A stretch of DNA of 64,000 nt from an uncultured Spirochaetaceae bacterium (GCA_944392965.1 CALXYM010000006.1:1-64000); one strand, 5' to 3'. Counted from the stretch's first letter, positions 44,281 through 54,647 are shown. Made by a program: numbers and translations. The notes: generated by a model not told the origin, from the letters alone.

Positions 44281-44428
44281 CGCTGACTGTAAGGTTGTGT
44301 CTGCCCTTAGCTCTTCTGCGTGCTAAAACGAGACGTCCTCCCTTTGTAGCCATTCTTGCGCGGAAACCGAATTTCCTTGTTCTCTTCCTCTTACTAGGCT
44401 GGTAAGTTCTCTTGCCTTTGTTACTCAT
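44261..44428 (-). CDS. rpmH: 50S ribosomal protein L34
   Basis: 55 residues, too short for usual ORF filters: [20 protein letters not shown] and a basic body with [23 protein letters not shown], the L34 signature. SD ggaga. The C-terminus extends past the normal end ([12 protein letters not shown]) and overlaps the start of rnpA by 20 bases, so the longer tail comes from reading into rnpA. Confidence 0.93.
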   Translation of the reverse strand: MSNKGKRTYQPSKRKRTRKFGFRARMATKGGRLVLARRRAKGRHNLTVSDEKKPY

Positions 44429-44467
44429 GAGTAATCTCCAATATTCTTCGCTAAACTAGCTGTTTTT

Positions 44468-44499
44468 TTATCTGCTGAAGACACACGTGTCCGAGATAA
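44468..44499 (-). promoter_or_regulatory. Hairpin in the rpmH leader
   Basis: ttatct (44468-44473) pairs with agataa (44494-44499), around an inner gacac/gtgtc. It lies between the transcription start and the SD. It could modulate expression or mark a processing site. Confidence 0.4.
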
Positions 44500-44501
44500 G
44501 A

Positions 44502-44530
44502 ATTTTATAGATACTTCATATAATCGTCAA
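44502..44530 (-). promoter_or_regulatory. Promoter of rpmH-rnpA-yidC-jag
   Basis: On the minus strand: TTGACG (44525-44530), a 17-base spacer, TAAAAT (44502-44507). The leader to the rpmH ATG is about 65 bases. Confidence 0.75.
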
Positions 44531-44549
44531 GTACCAATGACATATGTAT

Positions 44550-44849
44550 TTAGAGTGAATTTACTATAACTCTCAAATATTTTATCCCATCAGAAGGGAA
44601 AAATTTATTGTATTTATCTATTATCCTCTTCTTCTGTGCAAGGATTAGAGGAATATAATGACTGTCATCAGTAAGAATTAAAAGTGTTTTCTTATCAATT
44701 CTTCCAAAAGACGAATATCTGCTGATTCTGGGACCGGCTATTTCCTCCCATTTTTCTTTAATCTGATCGTCTTTTTCTCTTTTGTTCATTCCTATCATTT
44801 CCAAGACGGGAATGAGAACCTCCTTTGCATCCTTGTAATATTCACTCAT
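44550..44849 (-). CDS. DUF721 (DciA-like) protein
   Basis: 99 residues with the DUF721 pattern: KWEEIAGPRISRYSSFGRIDKKTLLILTDDSHYIPLILAQKKRII. The family includes DciA, the loader of replicative helicase in bacteria lacking DnaC. Its start overlaps the recF stop by 4 bases and it ends the dnaA-dnaN-recF block, which fits a replication role. Confidence is in the family; the helicase-loading role is inferred. Confidence 0.75.
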   Translation of the reverse strand: MSEYYKDAKEVLIPVLEMIGMNKREKDDQIKEKWEEIAGPRISRYSSFGRIDKKTLLILTDDSHYIPLILAQKKRIIDKYNKFFPSDGIKYLRVIVNSL

Positions 44850-45925
44850 AGACTGTATTTACCATCAATTACATTATAACACAGGGGTTTTTTATGATTC
44901 TCATCGAAATATCTCTCCCTTGGAAGAAAAGTGAAAAACGCCTGACTGTAAGAATCAACCTGATTCAGAAAAATACTTCTTTTCCTGTCGTCAAGTTCAA
45001 GAAGAACATCATCAAAAAGAAGTATAGGTTTCTTCTCCGTACTGCTTTCAAATACTTTAGCTTCAACGATTCTGAAAATAAGTGAACACAACCGTAGTTG
45101 TCCGGTGGAACCAGTTTGATTGAAAATACCATTGCTATCACGTACAGAAAACCTGTCACGATGTATCCCGCTTGTAGTTGTAAGCATTTTTATATCACGA
45201 TCTAGGGTATCATGAAGTATGCTTAATATATCATCTTCACTCTCAACATCCGCCCAAGATTTCTGATAGCTTATATAAAGATCATCCTTACCTCCCGATA
45301 CGATGGAAAACAGATGAGGAAATATAGTATTAAAGTCATTTACAGCCTTATCCCTTTCCTTCATTATCGAAAGACCGTATTTGGCAAGTCTTCCATCATA
45401 AAGGGTTATAAGACTCTTATCTCCGAGCTTTATAGCTGCATTTCTTTTTGAAAGGACATTCCTATATAGCCTTATATCATCAAGAAAGGATGGATTTGAA
45501 AGACTCATCATCTGATCAAAAAACTTACGTCTTGTTTCAGGTTCTCCTTTCAAAAACTCTATATCTTCATGGGAAAACACTATGCATGGAAATTGATAGA
45601 TAAGCTCTTTTCTATCAAGAACCTTCTTACCATCAATTTCGATGTTTCTCTTACCATTCTCAAAAGAGAACATCACATACTGTCTCTCATTGTAATCATT
45701 TAAGAAAGTTGCTTCTAAAAAGAAACCGGTCTCTCCATGTTTAACTGCCTCTTTTAAATTCGGAGTCTTGAAAGAAGATCCATAACAAAGAGTATATAAA
45801 GCTTCAAGAAAATTGGTTTTTCCCTGAGCATTATCACCAATGAGAACAATATCCTCCCTGTCGATATCAACGACCTGAGAGGATATGTTTCTGAAATTAT
45901 TTATCCTTATTTTTTCAAATCTCAT
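44846..45925 (-). CDS. recF: DNA replication/repair protein RecF
   Basis: 359 residues. Walker A GDNAQGKTNFLEAL, a distal Walker B (ILLFDDVLLELDDRKR), and the signature 'TGSTGQLRLCSLIFRIVE' with the modified SGQ motif. Loads RecA at gaps and is often linked to dnaN. It begins one base after the dnaN stop and overlaps the DUF721 gene. Confidence 0.95.
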   Translation of the reverse strand: MRFEKIRINNFRNISSQVVDIDREDIVLIGDNAQGKTNFLEALYTLCYGSSFKTPNLKEAVKHGETGFFLEATFLNDYNERQYVMFSFENGKRNIEIDGKKVLDRKELIYQFPCIVFSHEDIEFLKGEPETRRKFFDQMMSLSNPSFLDDIRLYRNVLSKRNAAIKLGDKSLITLYDGRLAKYGLSIMKERDKAVNDFNTIFPHLFSIVSGGKDDLYISYQKSWADVESEDDILSILHDTLDRDIKMLTTTSGIHRDRFSVRDSNGIFNQTGSTGQLRLCSLIFRIVEAKVFESSTEKKPILLFDDVLLELDDRKRSIFLNQVDSYSQAFFTFLPRERYFDENHKKPLCYNVIDGKYSL

Positions 45926-45926
45926 C

Positions 45927-47030
45927 TTAGGCCTGCATAGGCATGATTATGAATATATAATCAGACTCAGGCTCACTTACAAGTCCGATTGCAGTACTTG
46001 CATTATTGAAACAGATAGTGAAATTATCACTTTCAATCTTCTTTATGGCATCCTGTAGGAAATTGTAATTGAAAGAGAGTTTCATCTCAGGTCCTTCATA
46101 ATCACATTTGACGACATTCTTACTATTGCCATCAGAATCCTCGCCGCTGATCATGATACCATCTCCATTTATCTCAAAGATTATCTTCTTGCTCTTCATT
46201 TCAATCGTTACTGAGATAAGATTTATGGCATCTAGCATCTCTGCAGTACTGGCCACGGCTCTATGATCAAAGTTCTTTGGTATTACACGTTCATAATTAG
46301 GATAGTTACCGGTAATAAGAAGGGAATACATGTACCTTCCCTCTATGTTTGCAAAAGCATACCCGTTTTTGAAAGAGAGACTGAGAACACCATCCCCTGA
46401 TCCTACCATCTTGAGATTATTAAGAAAATTTACAGGAACTATGGCTGGAACAAAAGTATCTATCTCCTGTTCAAAACTCCTTCTTACACAGTTCAATCTC
46501 TTTCCATCAGTAGCAACCATTACTAGCTTATCATTCTTATATTCGATATAAACTCCAGTAAGAAAGAACCTAGATTCCTCATGTCCTACCGCATAACTAG
46601 TCTTATCCACCATGTCGAAAAACAGGTTCTGGCCTACAGTGAAATAATCCTCCTCAGGATATTCGATCATCTCAGGAAATTTATCAGCATCGACAGTTCT
46701 CATATTTACTATGAACTTTGATTCTTTAGAATTTTTTATTGAGAGATTGTCATTTTCCTGGCTTATCTCAAGCTCGACATCTCCATTTATGTTTTTAAGA
46801 ACATCTAAGAATTTCTCGCATAGTACAGTTGTGTTTCCCGGTACGACGGTATTTACTTCTATTGATGATATGAATCCGTTCTTTGAATCGGTCGCCTTTA
46901 TTGTAAGTGTATTGTTCTTGTTTTCCAGTAATACGTTGCTTGTTATAGAGAGAGCGTTCCTCTTTGTTGTGAAATTTGATGCGTATGATATTTCTTTTCT
47001 CAATGTATCACATGTACAGATGAATTTCAT
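45927..47030 (-). CDS. dnaN: DNA polymerase III beta sliding clamp
   Basis: 367 residues with the SD ggagga. MKFICTCDTLRKEIS starts the first of three clamp domains. The C-terminal YIFIIMPMQ matches the clamp C-terminus. It is in an operon with recF and the DUF721 gene. Confidence 0.95.
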   Translation of the reverse strand: MKFICTCDTLRKEISYASNFTTKRNALSITSNVLLENKNNTLTIKATDSKNGFISSIEVNTVVPGNTTVLCEKFLDVLKNINGDVELEISQENDNLSIKNSKESKFIVNMRTVDADKFPEMIEYPEEDYFTVGQNLFFDMVDKTSYAVGHEESRFFLTGVYIEYKNDKLVMVATDGKRLNCVRRSFEQEIDTFVPAIVPVNFLNNLKMVGSGDGVLSLSFKNGYAFANIEGRYMYSLLITGNYPNYERVIPKNFDHRAVASTAEMLDAINLISVTIEMKSKKIIFEINGDGIMISGEDSDGNSKNVVKCDYEGPEMKLSFNYNFLQDAIKKIESDNFTICFNNASTAIGLVSEPESDYIFIIMPMQA

Positions 47031-47383
47031 TTTTCCTCCTGTATATTTACTACTTCATTATAACATATTTAAAAGGTAGTAGCAGTATTAGTATATGTGA
47101 AAAACGTGGAAAACTTAATTATTGTTTTATCTTACATAGTTTTATCCTGTGGAAAACTTTGTGGATAAAATAAGTGGTTTTCCACACTTTTCCCCAAGAC
47201 GGGAATATGGAAAAAGTTTTGATGTCTTTTTTTTCCTCTTTTTTCTAATTTTTATCAACAGCTTATTAACTGCTTTTAAACGAGTTTTCCACAGGTTTTC
47301 CCCAAAAAATGTGGAAAACTTTTTCAATCTGTAGTGTTTTTTCCTTAACTAGCAATGAAAATCTTAAGAAAAATAAAGATGCA
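47031..47383. other. Putative replication origin (oriC), DnaA-box cluster between dnaN and dnaA
   Basis: A 353-base gap without a gene. DnaA-type boxes: perfect tgtggataa (47160-47168), and ttttccaca or tgtggaaaa at 47148-47156, 47178-47186, 47285-47293 and 47310-47318; another tgtggaaaa-like site is at 47104. AT-rich stretches between them (47225-47280) could be the unwinding element. The spacing and repeated 9-mers fit an origin; the two nearby frames on both strands are artefacts of the repeats. Confidence 0.7.
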
Positions 47384-48724
47384 TTATTGCTTTTTAAGAT
47401 TGTTTTTTATGGTTTCCGTAGCCCTTTTTATGCTTTCATCACTTTCTTCTATGCTTTTAATCTTGTTTATAGCATAGCTCACTGTAGTATGATCCTTGCT
47501 ATCGAAATATTTTCCTATCTCTGTAAGTGATAAATTGGTCATTGTACTTGAGAGGTACATTGATATGTGGCGGGCAAGTGAGACATTCTTGTTCCTGCTT
47601 TTTCCTCTTATATCAAAAGTGGATACATTGAAATATGACGCTGTCTGACTTATTATCTGGTCTATCGTAACTTCCGTGTTCTTTATCATCTGAGTGGGAA
47701 TGAAGTTTCTGATATGCTCCATTGCAATTTCTTTCGTTATCTCCCTTCCTACCAGTTCTGAGAATGAATAAAGAGTTGTGAGAGCTCCTTCAAGATCCCT
47801 TACATTTGTCTTTATGTTCAGACAGATATATTCAAGTACATCCGGTGATAGTTTAAAATTCAGATCCTTGCATTTTTTTAGTGCAATGGCCATTCTCGTC
47901 TCATACTGAGGTGGCTGAAGGTCCACATTCGCACCTTTCCTGAACCTTGTTATAAGCCTCTCATTTATTCCTGTAAGTTCGGTTAAAGGACGGTCGCAGG
48001 TGAATACGATCTGCTTATTCCTGTCCGTGAGTTCATTGAATGTATGGAATATCTCTTCCTGCGTGCTTATCTTATCCGCAATGAAATGGATATCATCTAT
48101 TAAAAGGACATCAGCTGTCCTATATTTAGTTTTGAACTTAGCATTTGCAGTCTTATTTGAAATCGCCTGTATGAGTTCGTTTGTGAAGGTTTCGGCTGTC
48201 ACATAGATTACCTTCATCTTTGGATTATGATCGTAGATGTAGTTTCCAATCGCCTGGATCAGATGGGTCTTTCCTAGTCCTACTCCTCCATATATGAGGC
48301 AAGGATTGAAACTTGTTCCAGGATTATTTGATATTACCTTCGCGACATTGCATGCAAAGAGGTTATTTTCCCCTACTATGAAGTTATCGAAAGTGTATTC
48401 ACTGTTAAGAGTTTCATTAACCGCTTTCTTTTTTTCAGAGATTTTGGCTATCTTATTCTCTTTAACTTCCTCTTCTTCCTTTATCTCTTTGTCAATGATG
48501 AGATTTATTTTTATATTCGTCTCTGCAAAATCTGAAAGTACGTTATGAGCCTGGTCCAGACATTTCTTTTTGAAAGAATCAAGATAGAACGGGGATGAGA
48601 AAGATAGAGTTATAGAATTGTCATCTTCACTGCTAAAATGAGCATTTTTAAGCCACATCTGTCCTGATGAGGGCATCGTTTGATTCAATCTTTCTATCGC
48701 TTGTTCCCAGAGTTCTTTCAACAT
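47384..48724 (-). CDS. dnaA: Chromosomal replication initiator DnaA
   Basis: 446 residues. Domain I at the N-terminus, a variable linker (about 85-115), then the AAA+ domain with GGVGLGKTHL and VLLIDDIHFI. The C-terminal box-binding helix-turn-helix is SLARHISMYLSSTMTNLSLTEIGKYFDSKDHTTV. It binds the TTATCCACA-like boxes in the gap before dnaN. It lies leftward of and divergent from gyrB. Confidence 0.97.
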   Translation of the reverse strand: MLKELWEQAIERLNQTMPSSGQMWLKNAHFSSEDDNSITLSFSSPFYLDSFKKKCLDQAHNVLSDFAETNIKINLIIDKEIKEEEEVKENKIAKISEKKKAVNETLNSEYTFDNFIVGENNLFACNVAKVISNNPGTSFNPCLIYGGVGLGKTHLIQAIGNYIYDHNPKMKVIYVTAETFTNELIQAISNKTANAKFKTKYRTADVLLIDDIHFIADKISTQEEIFHTFNELTDRNKQIVFTCDRPLTELTGINERLITRFRKGANVDLQPPQYETRMAIALKKCKDLNFKLSPDVLEYICLNIKTNVRDLEGALTTLYSFSELVGREITKEIAMEHIRNFIPTQMIKNTEVTIDQIISQTASYFNVSTFDIRGKSRNKNVSLARHISMYLSSTMTNLSLTEIGKYFDSKDHTTVSYAINKIKSIEESDESIKRATETIKNNLKKQ

Positions 48725-48954
48725 TTTATATATCCCGTGTCAATTATGTTAACTGCCTGAGCCTCTTTCTTCAAGTCTAATTTGATAAATACCCCTGTTT
48801 TCTATGATAATTCTTTCTTATATATGTAATTATATCTAATGGTAAAAATATGCTTCTTCTTGCAATTAATAATATAAATATATATAATAAATAAGGGTAA
48901 GTTTTTTAATTAAACAATTTCTATGTTGTTTATACTTAAGAAAAAAGGATAGAT

Positions 48955-50970
48955 ATGAGCGAAGAAAACGAGAAAAAAGAAGAGGCTAGCAAGCACTATA
49001 CTAGCGATGAGATCAAAGTTCTCAAAGGTCTTGAACCCGTAAGGGAGAGACCGGGCATGTATATAGGCAGTACTGGCATCGATGGTTTGCATCACCTTGT
49101 TTATGAGGTCGTTGACAATTCCATTGATGAAGCCATGGCTGGCTATTGTGATACCATCATAGTAAAACTTGAGAAGGGAGAAAACGGAGAGGAATACTGC
49201 TCCGTTTTGGATAATGGAAGAGGTATTCCCGTAGATTTCCATCCTACTGAGAAGAAGAGTACTTTGGAGGTTGTTCTTACTCAGCTGCATGCTGGTGGTA
49301 AATTCGACGATAATGCTTATAAAGTGTCAGGAGGACTTCATGGTGTAGGTGTTTCTTGTGTTAATGCCCTTTCTGATACTCTTGAAGTAATTGTCTATAG
49401 AGCACCGAAGGTGTATCGACAGGTATATCATAAGGGAATACCTGAGAAAGATGTGGAAGTCATTGGAGAGACTGATAAGACCGGTACTCTTGTAAAGTTT
49501 ACTCCTGATTTCTCAATCATGGAGAAGAATAGCTTTAATTATGATACCTTACTAAACAGGTTCAGGGAACTTTCCTATCTTAATAAGGGAATTAAGATTG
49601 AATTTGAAGATGACAGGGGTGATTTGGTAAGAAAGGATGTCTTACATGCAGAAGGAGGATTATCTTCTTTCGTAAAATATCTTAACGAGTATAAGACTAC
49701 CCTTTTTGAACCAATTTCCTTTGAGGGTGTCAGAACTATTGAGCAGAAGAAGGAAGTCTCTGTTGAGGTAGCGTTACAGTACAACGATAAATATGATGAG
49801 AAAATCTATACGTTCGTGAATAATATCAACACGAGGGAGGGAGGAACTCATCTTGTTGGATTCAGAACAGCTCTTTCCCGATGTCTGAACAACCAGCTTA
49901 AAAAGAATCAGAAATATCTGAAAAAGTATTCTGATAGTCTTGAGGCTTCCGATATCTCCGAAGGTCTTACTGCCATTGTCTCGGTAAAGATACCTGAACC
50001 CCAGTTTGAAGGTCAGACGAAGATGAAACTGGGCAACTCCTCTGTCCGTGGTGTAGTGGATTCCTTGGTTTATGAGAATCTTACCAATTACTTCGATGAA
50101 TTCCCTGATGCTATTGATAAGCTCCTTGATAAGGTGACTAATGCTGCTCTTGGCCGTGTTGCTGCGAGAAAAGCAAGGGAGAATATCCGTAAGAAGAACG
50201 AGGGAGGCGGCCTGCCTGGAAAACTTGCAGATTGTTCCGAGAAAGATCCTGCGAAGTGTGAAGTATTCATCGTTGAGGGTGATTCTGCCGGTGGAACTGC
50301 GAAACAAGGTAGGGATAGCCGGTTCCAAGCCATTCTTCCTTTATGGGGAAAGATGCTGAACGTTGAGAAGGCTCAGGAGGTGAAAGTCCTTAATAATGAT
50401 AAGCTCCACCCTGTAATCCAGACGATTGGCGCAGGTATCACTAGATATAATGAAAGTAAAGCTGATCATGATGCAAAAGAGGCCGCTGGAGAGGAAATGA
50501 CGTTTGATTTGAGTAAAGTTCGTTATCATAAGGTCATCATTATGGCCGATGCTGATGTTGATGGATCTCATATCAGAACGCTTCTTCTCACATTCTTTTT
50601 CCGTTATATGAAACCTCTTATTGAGGCTGGATATGTCTATTTTGCAATGCCTCCACTTTATAAGATCACGATAGGAAAGAAAGTATTCTATGCCTATATG
50701 GAAGAAGAGAAGAAGAAGATTATTGATGAATATGCCCAGGGTGATGAAGGAAAGGTAATTGCTCAGAGATACAAAGGTCTTGGAGAGATGGAGAAGGAAG
50801 AACTTTGGGAGACTACGATGAATCCTGAGACAAGGATGATTGGTCAGGTCACGCTTTCTGATGCTGAGGAAGCTGACAGGGTCTTTTCTATGCTCATGGG
50901 AGAGGATGTAGAACCAAGACGTGAGTTTATTGAACAGAATGCTACATATGTAAGCATGCTTGACATATAA
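48955..50970 (+). CDS. gyrB: DNA gyrase subunit B
   Basis: 671 residues with the SD aagga. The ATPase domain ([38 protein letters not shown]), the TOPRIM domain ([47 protein letters not shown]) and the C-terminal tail (QRYKGLGEM) are all present. It supplies negative supercoils with GyrA, encoded 10 bases downstream. Codon third positions are rich in T and G, in keeping with leading-strand position to the right of the origin. Confidence 0.97.
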   Translation: MSEENEKKEEASKHYTSDEIKVLKGLEPVRERPGMYIGSTGIDGLHHLVYEVVDNSIDEAMAGYCDTIIVKLEKGENGEEYCSVLDNGRGIPVDFHPTEKKSTLEVVLTQLHAGGKFDDNAYKVSGGLHGVGVSCVNALSDTLEVIVYRAPKVYRQVYHKGIPEKDVEVIGETDKTGTLVKFTPDFSIMEKNSFNYDTLLNRFRELSYLNKGIKIEFEDDRGDLVRKDVLHAEGGLSSFVKYLNEYKTTLFEPISFEGVRTIEQKKEVSVEVALQYNDKYDEKIYTFVNNINTREGGTHLVGFRTALSRCLNNQLKKNQKYLKKYSDSLEASDISEGLTAIVSVKIPEPQFEGQTKMKLGNSSVRGVVDSLVYENLTNYFDEFPDAIDKLLDKVTNAALGRVAARKARENIRKKNEGGGLPGKLADCSEKDPAKCEVFIVEGDSAGGTAKQGRDSRFQAILPLWGKMLNVEKAQEVKVLNNDKLHPVIQTIGAGITRYNESKADHDAKEAAGEEMTFDLSKVRYHKVIIMADADVDGSHIRTLLLTFFFRYMKPLIEAGYVYFAMPPLYKITIGKKVFYAYMEEEKKKIIDEYAQGDEGKVIAQRYKGLGEMEKEELWETTMNPETRMIGQVTLSDAEEADRVFSMLMGEDVEPRREFIEQNATYVSMLDI

Positions 50971-50980
50971 GGAAGGAAAA

Positions 50981-53482
50981 ATGGACGAGAATATTCAGGA
51001 AGAACACCTAGGTAAGGTTATAAAGTCTGATCTTAGTACTGAGATGAAGACCAGTTACCTTAATTATGCTATGTCGGTTATCGTATCCAGAGCCCTTCCC
51101 GATGTCAGGGATGGCTTGAAACCGGTACATAGAAGAATACTTTATGATATGTGGGATATCGGGCTTAAATCTTCAAGTCAGACGAAGAAATGTGCTCGTG
51201 TCGTAGGTGATGTACTAGGTAAGTACCATCCGCATGGAGATGCATCCGTATATGATGCACTTGTCCGTTTAGGACAGGACTTCTCTCTCCGCTATCCTGT
51301 TGTAAAACCCCAGGGAAATTTTGGTTCCATTGATGGTGATCCACCTGCGGCAATGAGGTATACGGAGGCTAAACTCAGTAGACTCGGAGAAGAAATGCTT
51401 ACGGATATTAATAAGGAAACCGTAGATTTCACTCCGAACTATGATGAATCTTTGAAAGAACCTTCTGTTTTGCCTTCTGCGTTCCCCTTTCTACTTGTGA
51501 ATGGATCCTCTGGCATTGCAGTCGGTATGGCTACTAACCTAGCTCCTCATAATCTTACAGAGGTTATAAACGGTATTGCCGCTTTAATTGATAATCCCGA
51601 AATTACTATTCCTGAGTTAATGGAATATATTAAGGGACCCGATTTTCCTTCATATGGTATCATATGTGGAAAAAAAGGCATAATGGATGCATATACTACC
51701 GGAAAAGGTAAGGTAGTTATTCGTAGCCGCTATGAAATTGAAGAAAGTGATAGAGGACATGATAAGATTGTCTTTACAGAAATTCCTTACCAAGTTAACA
51801 AGAGTGAGCTTGTAAAGAAAATCGATGAACTCAGAAAAGATGAGATTATCAAAGGAATTGCTGCTGTAAGAGATGAATCTGGAAGAGATGGAATACGAAT
51901 TGTAATTGAGCTCAAGCAGGATGCTGTTCCTAATATTGTTCTTAATATGCTTTTTGGAAGAACGGCATTACAGTCCAACTTCAATATCTATAATCTTGCT
52001 CTTCAGAATGGAGCTCCAAAACTTTTCAATCTTAAAGAGATGTTGAGCGCCTACGTTGAGCACAGAAAAGAGGTTGTAGAAAGACGGACTCGTTATGATC
52101 TGAGAAAGGCAGAGGAGAGAGCTCATATCTTGGAAGGCCTTAAGATAGGTCTTGATAACATTGATGAGGTTATCAGGATTATTAAAGAGAGTGAGGATAA
52201 TGCTGTTGCTTCCTTAGAACTGCAGAAGCATTTCAATCTTACTCAGGTTCAGGCTGATGCGATCATAGATATGAGGCTTGGTCGTCTTTCCCATCTTGAA
52301 ACGGAGAAGATTCTTCAAGAACTTGCTGATCTTGAAGTTAAGATAGCTTATTATAAGGAACTCTTAGCCGATGAGCATAAGATTCTGGGAGTCGTGAAGG
52401 ATGAGCTTATCAAGATTGGAGAAACTTTCGGTGACAGAAGAAGAACGGAGATAAATGAAAGGGAACTTGAGGATACTTCTCCTGAGGACTTCATTAAGAA
52501 GGAAGAGGTCGTAATCTCCATTACGAATAAAGGTTTTGCAAAGAGGATTCCTATTGACGAGTACAGGGCTCAGAAGAGAGGAGGAAAAGGTACTATAGGT
52601 GCCAAGCTCGTGGATAATGATTTCGTGCAGCATCTCTTCATCTGTAACAGCCATGACTATATTCTCTTTGTATCTAATCTTGGTAAAGCGTATTATGTAA
52701 GGGCTTTCGATATTTCTGAGAACGCTAAGACGGCAAAAGGAACGAGTCTCAAGAGCATAATCCAGATTGATAACAATGAGAAGGTTACCTCCATTATCAG
52801 TTTTACCGAGTTCAGTGAGGATAAGTTCATTCTCATGGGTACGAAGTATGGTGTTGCAAAGAAGGTGCGCTTGAATGACTTCATAAATGCCAAGGTACGT
52901 GGTGTAAAGGCAATCATTCTTGATGAAGGCGATGAGCTTGCTCAGTCCATCTTCGTTAATGAGGGGGACGATGTCATGCTTGTCACAAAAGATGGTAAAG
53001 GTCTAAGGACTGAAGCCTCCAGTATAAGAACAATGGGTAGGAGTACTCACGGTGTAAGAGGAATAAAGCTTCTTGGTGAAGATGAGCTTGTTGGAATAGT
53101 TAAAGTTGAGGACGATAAGGAAATCCTAATGATTACCGAACAGGGTAAGGGTAAAAAAGTCCGTTTCAATGAGTTTATGAATCATGGAAGAGGAACCATG
53201 GGACAGAAGATCTATACCATCGAAAAGGGTGAGAATGGAATCGTAGATGCTTTCGCTGTAGATGATGATACTGATGTCATCTTCATGACCAAGAAGGGAC
53301 AAGCTATAAGGGTTCATACAAAAGACATCTCCACGCAGGGAAGAAGTGCTCGTGGTGTTAAAGTCGCTGCCTTTAAAAAGAGTGGAGATTCTATCAATGC
53401 AATGGCTATTACAGCCTATCAGGAAGATTCTGACCTTGATGAGGATTCTGAAGAAACAGAAACTCCATCAAATGAAGAATGA
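50981..53482 (+). CDS. gyrA: DNA gyrase subunit A
   Basis: 833 residues from the ATG at 50981 with the SD aaggaagg, not the upstream ATG at 50960. The catalytic Tyr is in [12 protein letters not shown], with [25 protein letters not shown] before it. In that segment the residue equivalent to E. coli Ser83 is Ala. The C-terminal beta-pinwheel has the GyrA box QKRGGKG. It ends with an acidic tail ([16 protein letters not shown]) followed by a strong terminator. Confidence 0.97.
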   Translation: MDENIQEEHLGKVIKSDLSTEMKTSYLNYAMSVIVSRALPDVRDGLKPVHRRILYDMWDIGLKSSSQTKKCARVVGDVLGKYHPHGDASVYDALVRLGQDFSLRYPVVKPQGNFGSIDGDPPAAMRYTEAKLSRLGEEMLTDINKETVDFTPNYDESLKEPSVLPSAFPFLLVNGSSGIAVGMATNLAPHNLTEVINGIAALIDNPEITIPELMEYIKGPDFPSYGIICGKKGIMDAYTTGKGKVVIRSRYEIEESDRGHDKIVFTEIPYQVNKSELVKKIDELRKDEIIKGIAAVRDESGRDGIRIVIELKQDAVPNIVLNMLFGRTALQSNFNIYNLALQNGAPKLFNLKEMLSAYVEHRKEVVERRTRYDLRKAEERAHILEGLKIGLDNIDEVIRIIKESEDNAVASLELQKHFNLTQVQADAIIDMRLGRLSHLETEKILQELADLEVKIAYYKELLADEHKILGVVKDELIKIGETFGDRRRTEINERELEDTSPEDFIKKEEVVISITNKGFAKRIPIDEYRAQKRGGKGTIGAKLVDNDFVQHLFICNSHDYILFVSNLGKAYYVRAFDISENAKTAKGTSLKSIIQIDNNEKVTSIISFTEFSEDKFILMGTKYGVAKKVRLNDFINAKVRGVKAIILDEGDELAQSIFVNEGDDVMLVTKDGKGLRTEASSIRTMGRSTHGVRGIKLLGEDELVGIVKVEDDKEILMITEQGKGKKVRFNEFMNHGRGTMGQKIYTIEKGENGIVDAFAVDDDTDVIFMTKKGQAIRVHTKDISTQGRSARGVKVAAFKKSGDSINAMAITAYQEDSDLDEDSEETETPSNEE

Positions 53483-53503
53483 TTTATGCAAAATCGTTCA
53501 TAT

Positions 53504-53530
53504 GCCGGTGTCTTTGACATCGGCTTTTTT
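53504..53530 (+). terminator. Terminator of gyrB-gyrA
   Basis: gccggtgtc (53504-53512) / gacatcggc (53516-53524), a 9-bp stem with one G-U pair and a ttt loop, followed by six T's. Confidence 0.8.
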
Positions 53531-53625
53531 CATGACAAATGCCTTTAAAAAGTATCCTATTAAATAGGGTAAAATAAAGAAAATAAATAACTACTTTCTG
53601 TACTTATATATAGAAACATGCTGGT

Positions 53626-53700
53626 AAAAACCCTCAAAAAGGGGGTGTTTTTGCAGGTTTTCTAGTCTTGCTTGGGCTTTTTTAAGAGAAAACCAACCTG
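53626..53700. other. Structured element of unknown role
   Basis: Hairpin 1: aaaaaccctc (53626-53635) with gggggtgttttt (53641-53652), 10 pairs with a one-base bulge. Hairpin 2: ggttttct (53656-53663) with agaaaacc (53687-53694), 8 perfect pairs; an alternative register pairs caggtt (53654-53659) with aacctg (53695-53700). It could be a small RNA or a second transcription barrier before the parS region. Confidence 0.35.
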
Positions 53701-53838
53701 AGCGTTTTGGGGAATAATTTTAGGTTATGTTTTCTTTGTTTTCCCTCTGAAGGAGAGATGAATGGGACAGAGAACTTGATAAGTTTAAAGATTGAAATTC
53801 ATTTTATTTTTACTCCTTTACTTATTACTTTTTACACG

Positions 53839-53854
53839 TGTTTCACGTGAAACA
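53839..53854. other. parS site 1
   Basis: tgtttcacgtgaaaca, a perfect match to the ParB centromere consensus. Confidence 0.95.
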
Positions 53855-54173
53855 TTTTTGTAAGACTTATATTTCTTTATTCTTTTGTTTTTCAGATAAA
53901 ATAGAATTATATATTTACTGTTTTTTCTCTGTATTATTTGTTCCTCTTTAATTGAGATTTTAATAAATTAAAAGTTTCTATAAGAAGATACAGAATACCG
54001 TTATTTTTTGTTATTTTAGTATTATATATTTTATTGTTTTATTTAATGTTTTTATTATTTATAATCAACAAATGAATTGATATTTATTATGATGATATAG
54101 AATCAATTTTATTACTCTTTTTTTGGGATCATTTTACTAAAAACGTATTTATTAGATTTTTTTTATTTTGGCT

Positions 54174-54189
54174 AGTTTCACGTGAAACT
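54174..54189. other. parS site 2
   Basis: agtttcacgtgaaact, a perfect palindrome differing from the consensus only at the outer bases. Confidence 0.9.
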
Positions 54190-54290
54190 TTTATTGATAT
54201 TTTAATATTAATTAGATTCCTAAATAATTAAGATGTTTTGTAAGGTTTTCTGACTGATGAGAGGTGTGTTATCTTGTTTTTTATTTTCAA

Positions 54291-54306
54291 TGTTTCACGT
54301 GAAACA
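54291..54306. other. parS site 3
   Basis: tgtttcacgtgaaaca, a perfect consensus match. Its right end runs into the A-tract that forms the T-tail of the NifU-like gene's terminator. Confidence 0.95.
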
Positions 54307-54311
54307 AAAAA

Positions 54312-54332
54312 ATCCAGGGGGTATCCCTGGAT
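54312..54332 (-). terminator. Terminator of the NifU-like gene
   Basis: atccaggg (54312-54319) / ccctggat (54325-54332) with a 5-base loop. On the minus strand it is followed by seven T's overlapping the edge of parS site 3. Confidence 0.8.
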
Positions 54333-54353
54333 ATAAATTTGTTGTTTTGAGAT

Positions 54354-54581
54354 TTAGAATGTTGTTGTGTTTATTATGTTGATATTCTTATCAACAGTTT
54401 CTCTGACGTATCTCTGTACTCCGTTTGAAAGAGTCAGCTGGCTCATTGGACATCCTGCACATGCACCTACGAGCTTTACATATACATCATTTCCTTCCAT
54501 TCTTACGAACTCTATATCTCCTCCGTCGTTCTGAAGAGCGGGACGAATAGCATTGATTGCTTCTTTCACTTTTTCTTCCAT
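54354..54581 (-). CDS. NifU C-terminal-type iron-sulfur scaffold (Nfu)
   Basis: 75 residues from the ATG at 54581 with the SD ggagg. It has EAINAIRPALQNDGGDIEFV and the metal-binding LVGACAGCPMSQLTL (CxxC). It delivers Fe-S clusters to proteins such as Nth, SdaA and rubrerythrin partners. The start is 102 bases from the divergent parA, and the gene has a single terminator. Confidence 0.9.
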   Translation of the reverse strand: MEEKVKEAINAIRPALQNDGGDIEFVRMEGNDVYVKLVGACAGCPMSQLTLSNGVQRYVRETVDKNINIINTTTF

Positions 54582-54647
54582 ATGGTAATCCTCCGTAGCT
54601 TCAATATACTTTTTCAAATTCTTACGGTCAAGTTCAGTAAATATTTA

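Larger units (their letters stand above)
53483..54353. other. 871-base gap between gyrA and the NifU-like gene: terminator, structured element, three parS sites
   Basis: No gene. It holds the gyrA terminator, an RNA-like hairpin block (53626-53700), a very AT-rich stretch (53860-54290) and three parS sites, each listed separately. The remainder shows nothing else recognisable. Confidence 0.65.

Noticed and set aside
47142-47334. Frames on both strands of the dnaN-dnaA gap
   Set aside because: They read the repeated DnaA-box sequences and have no SD or family match.
53346-53567. Frame overlapping the gyrA 3' end
   Set aside because: Runs in another frame of gyrA and across its terminator; no SD.
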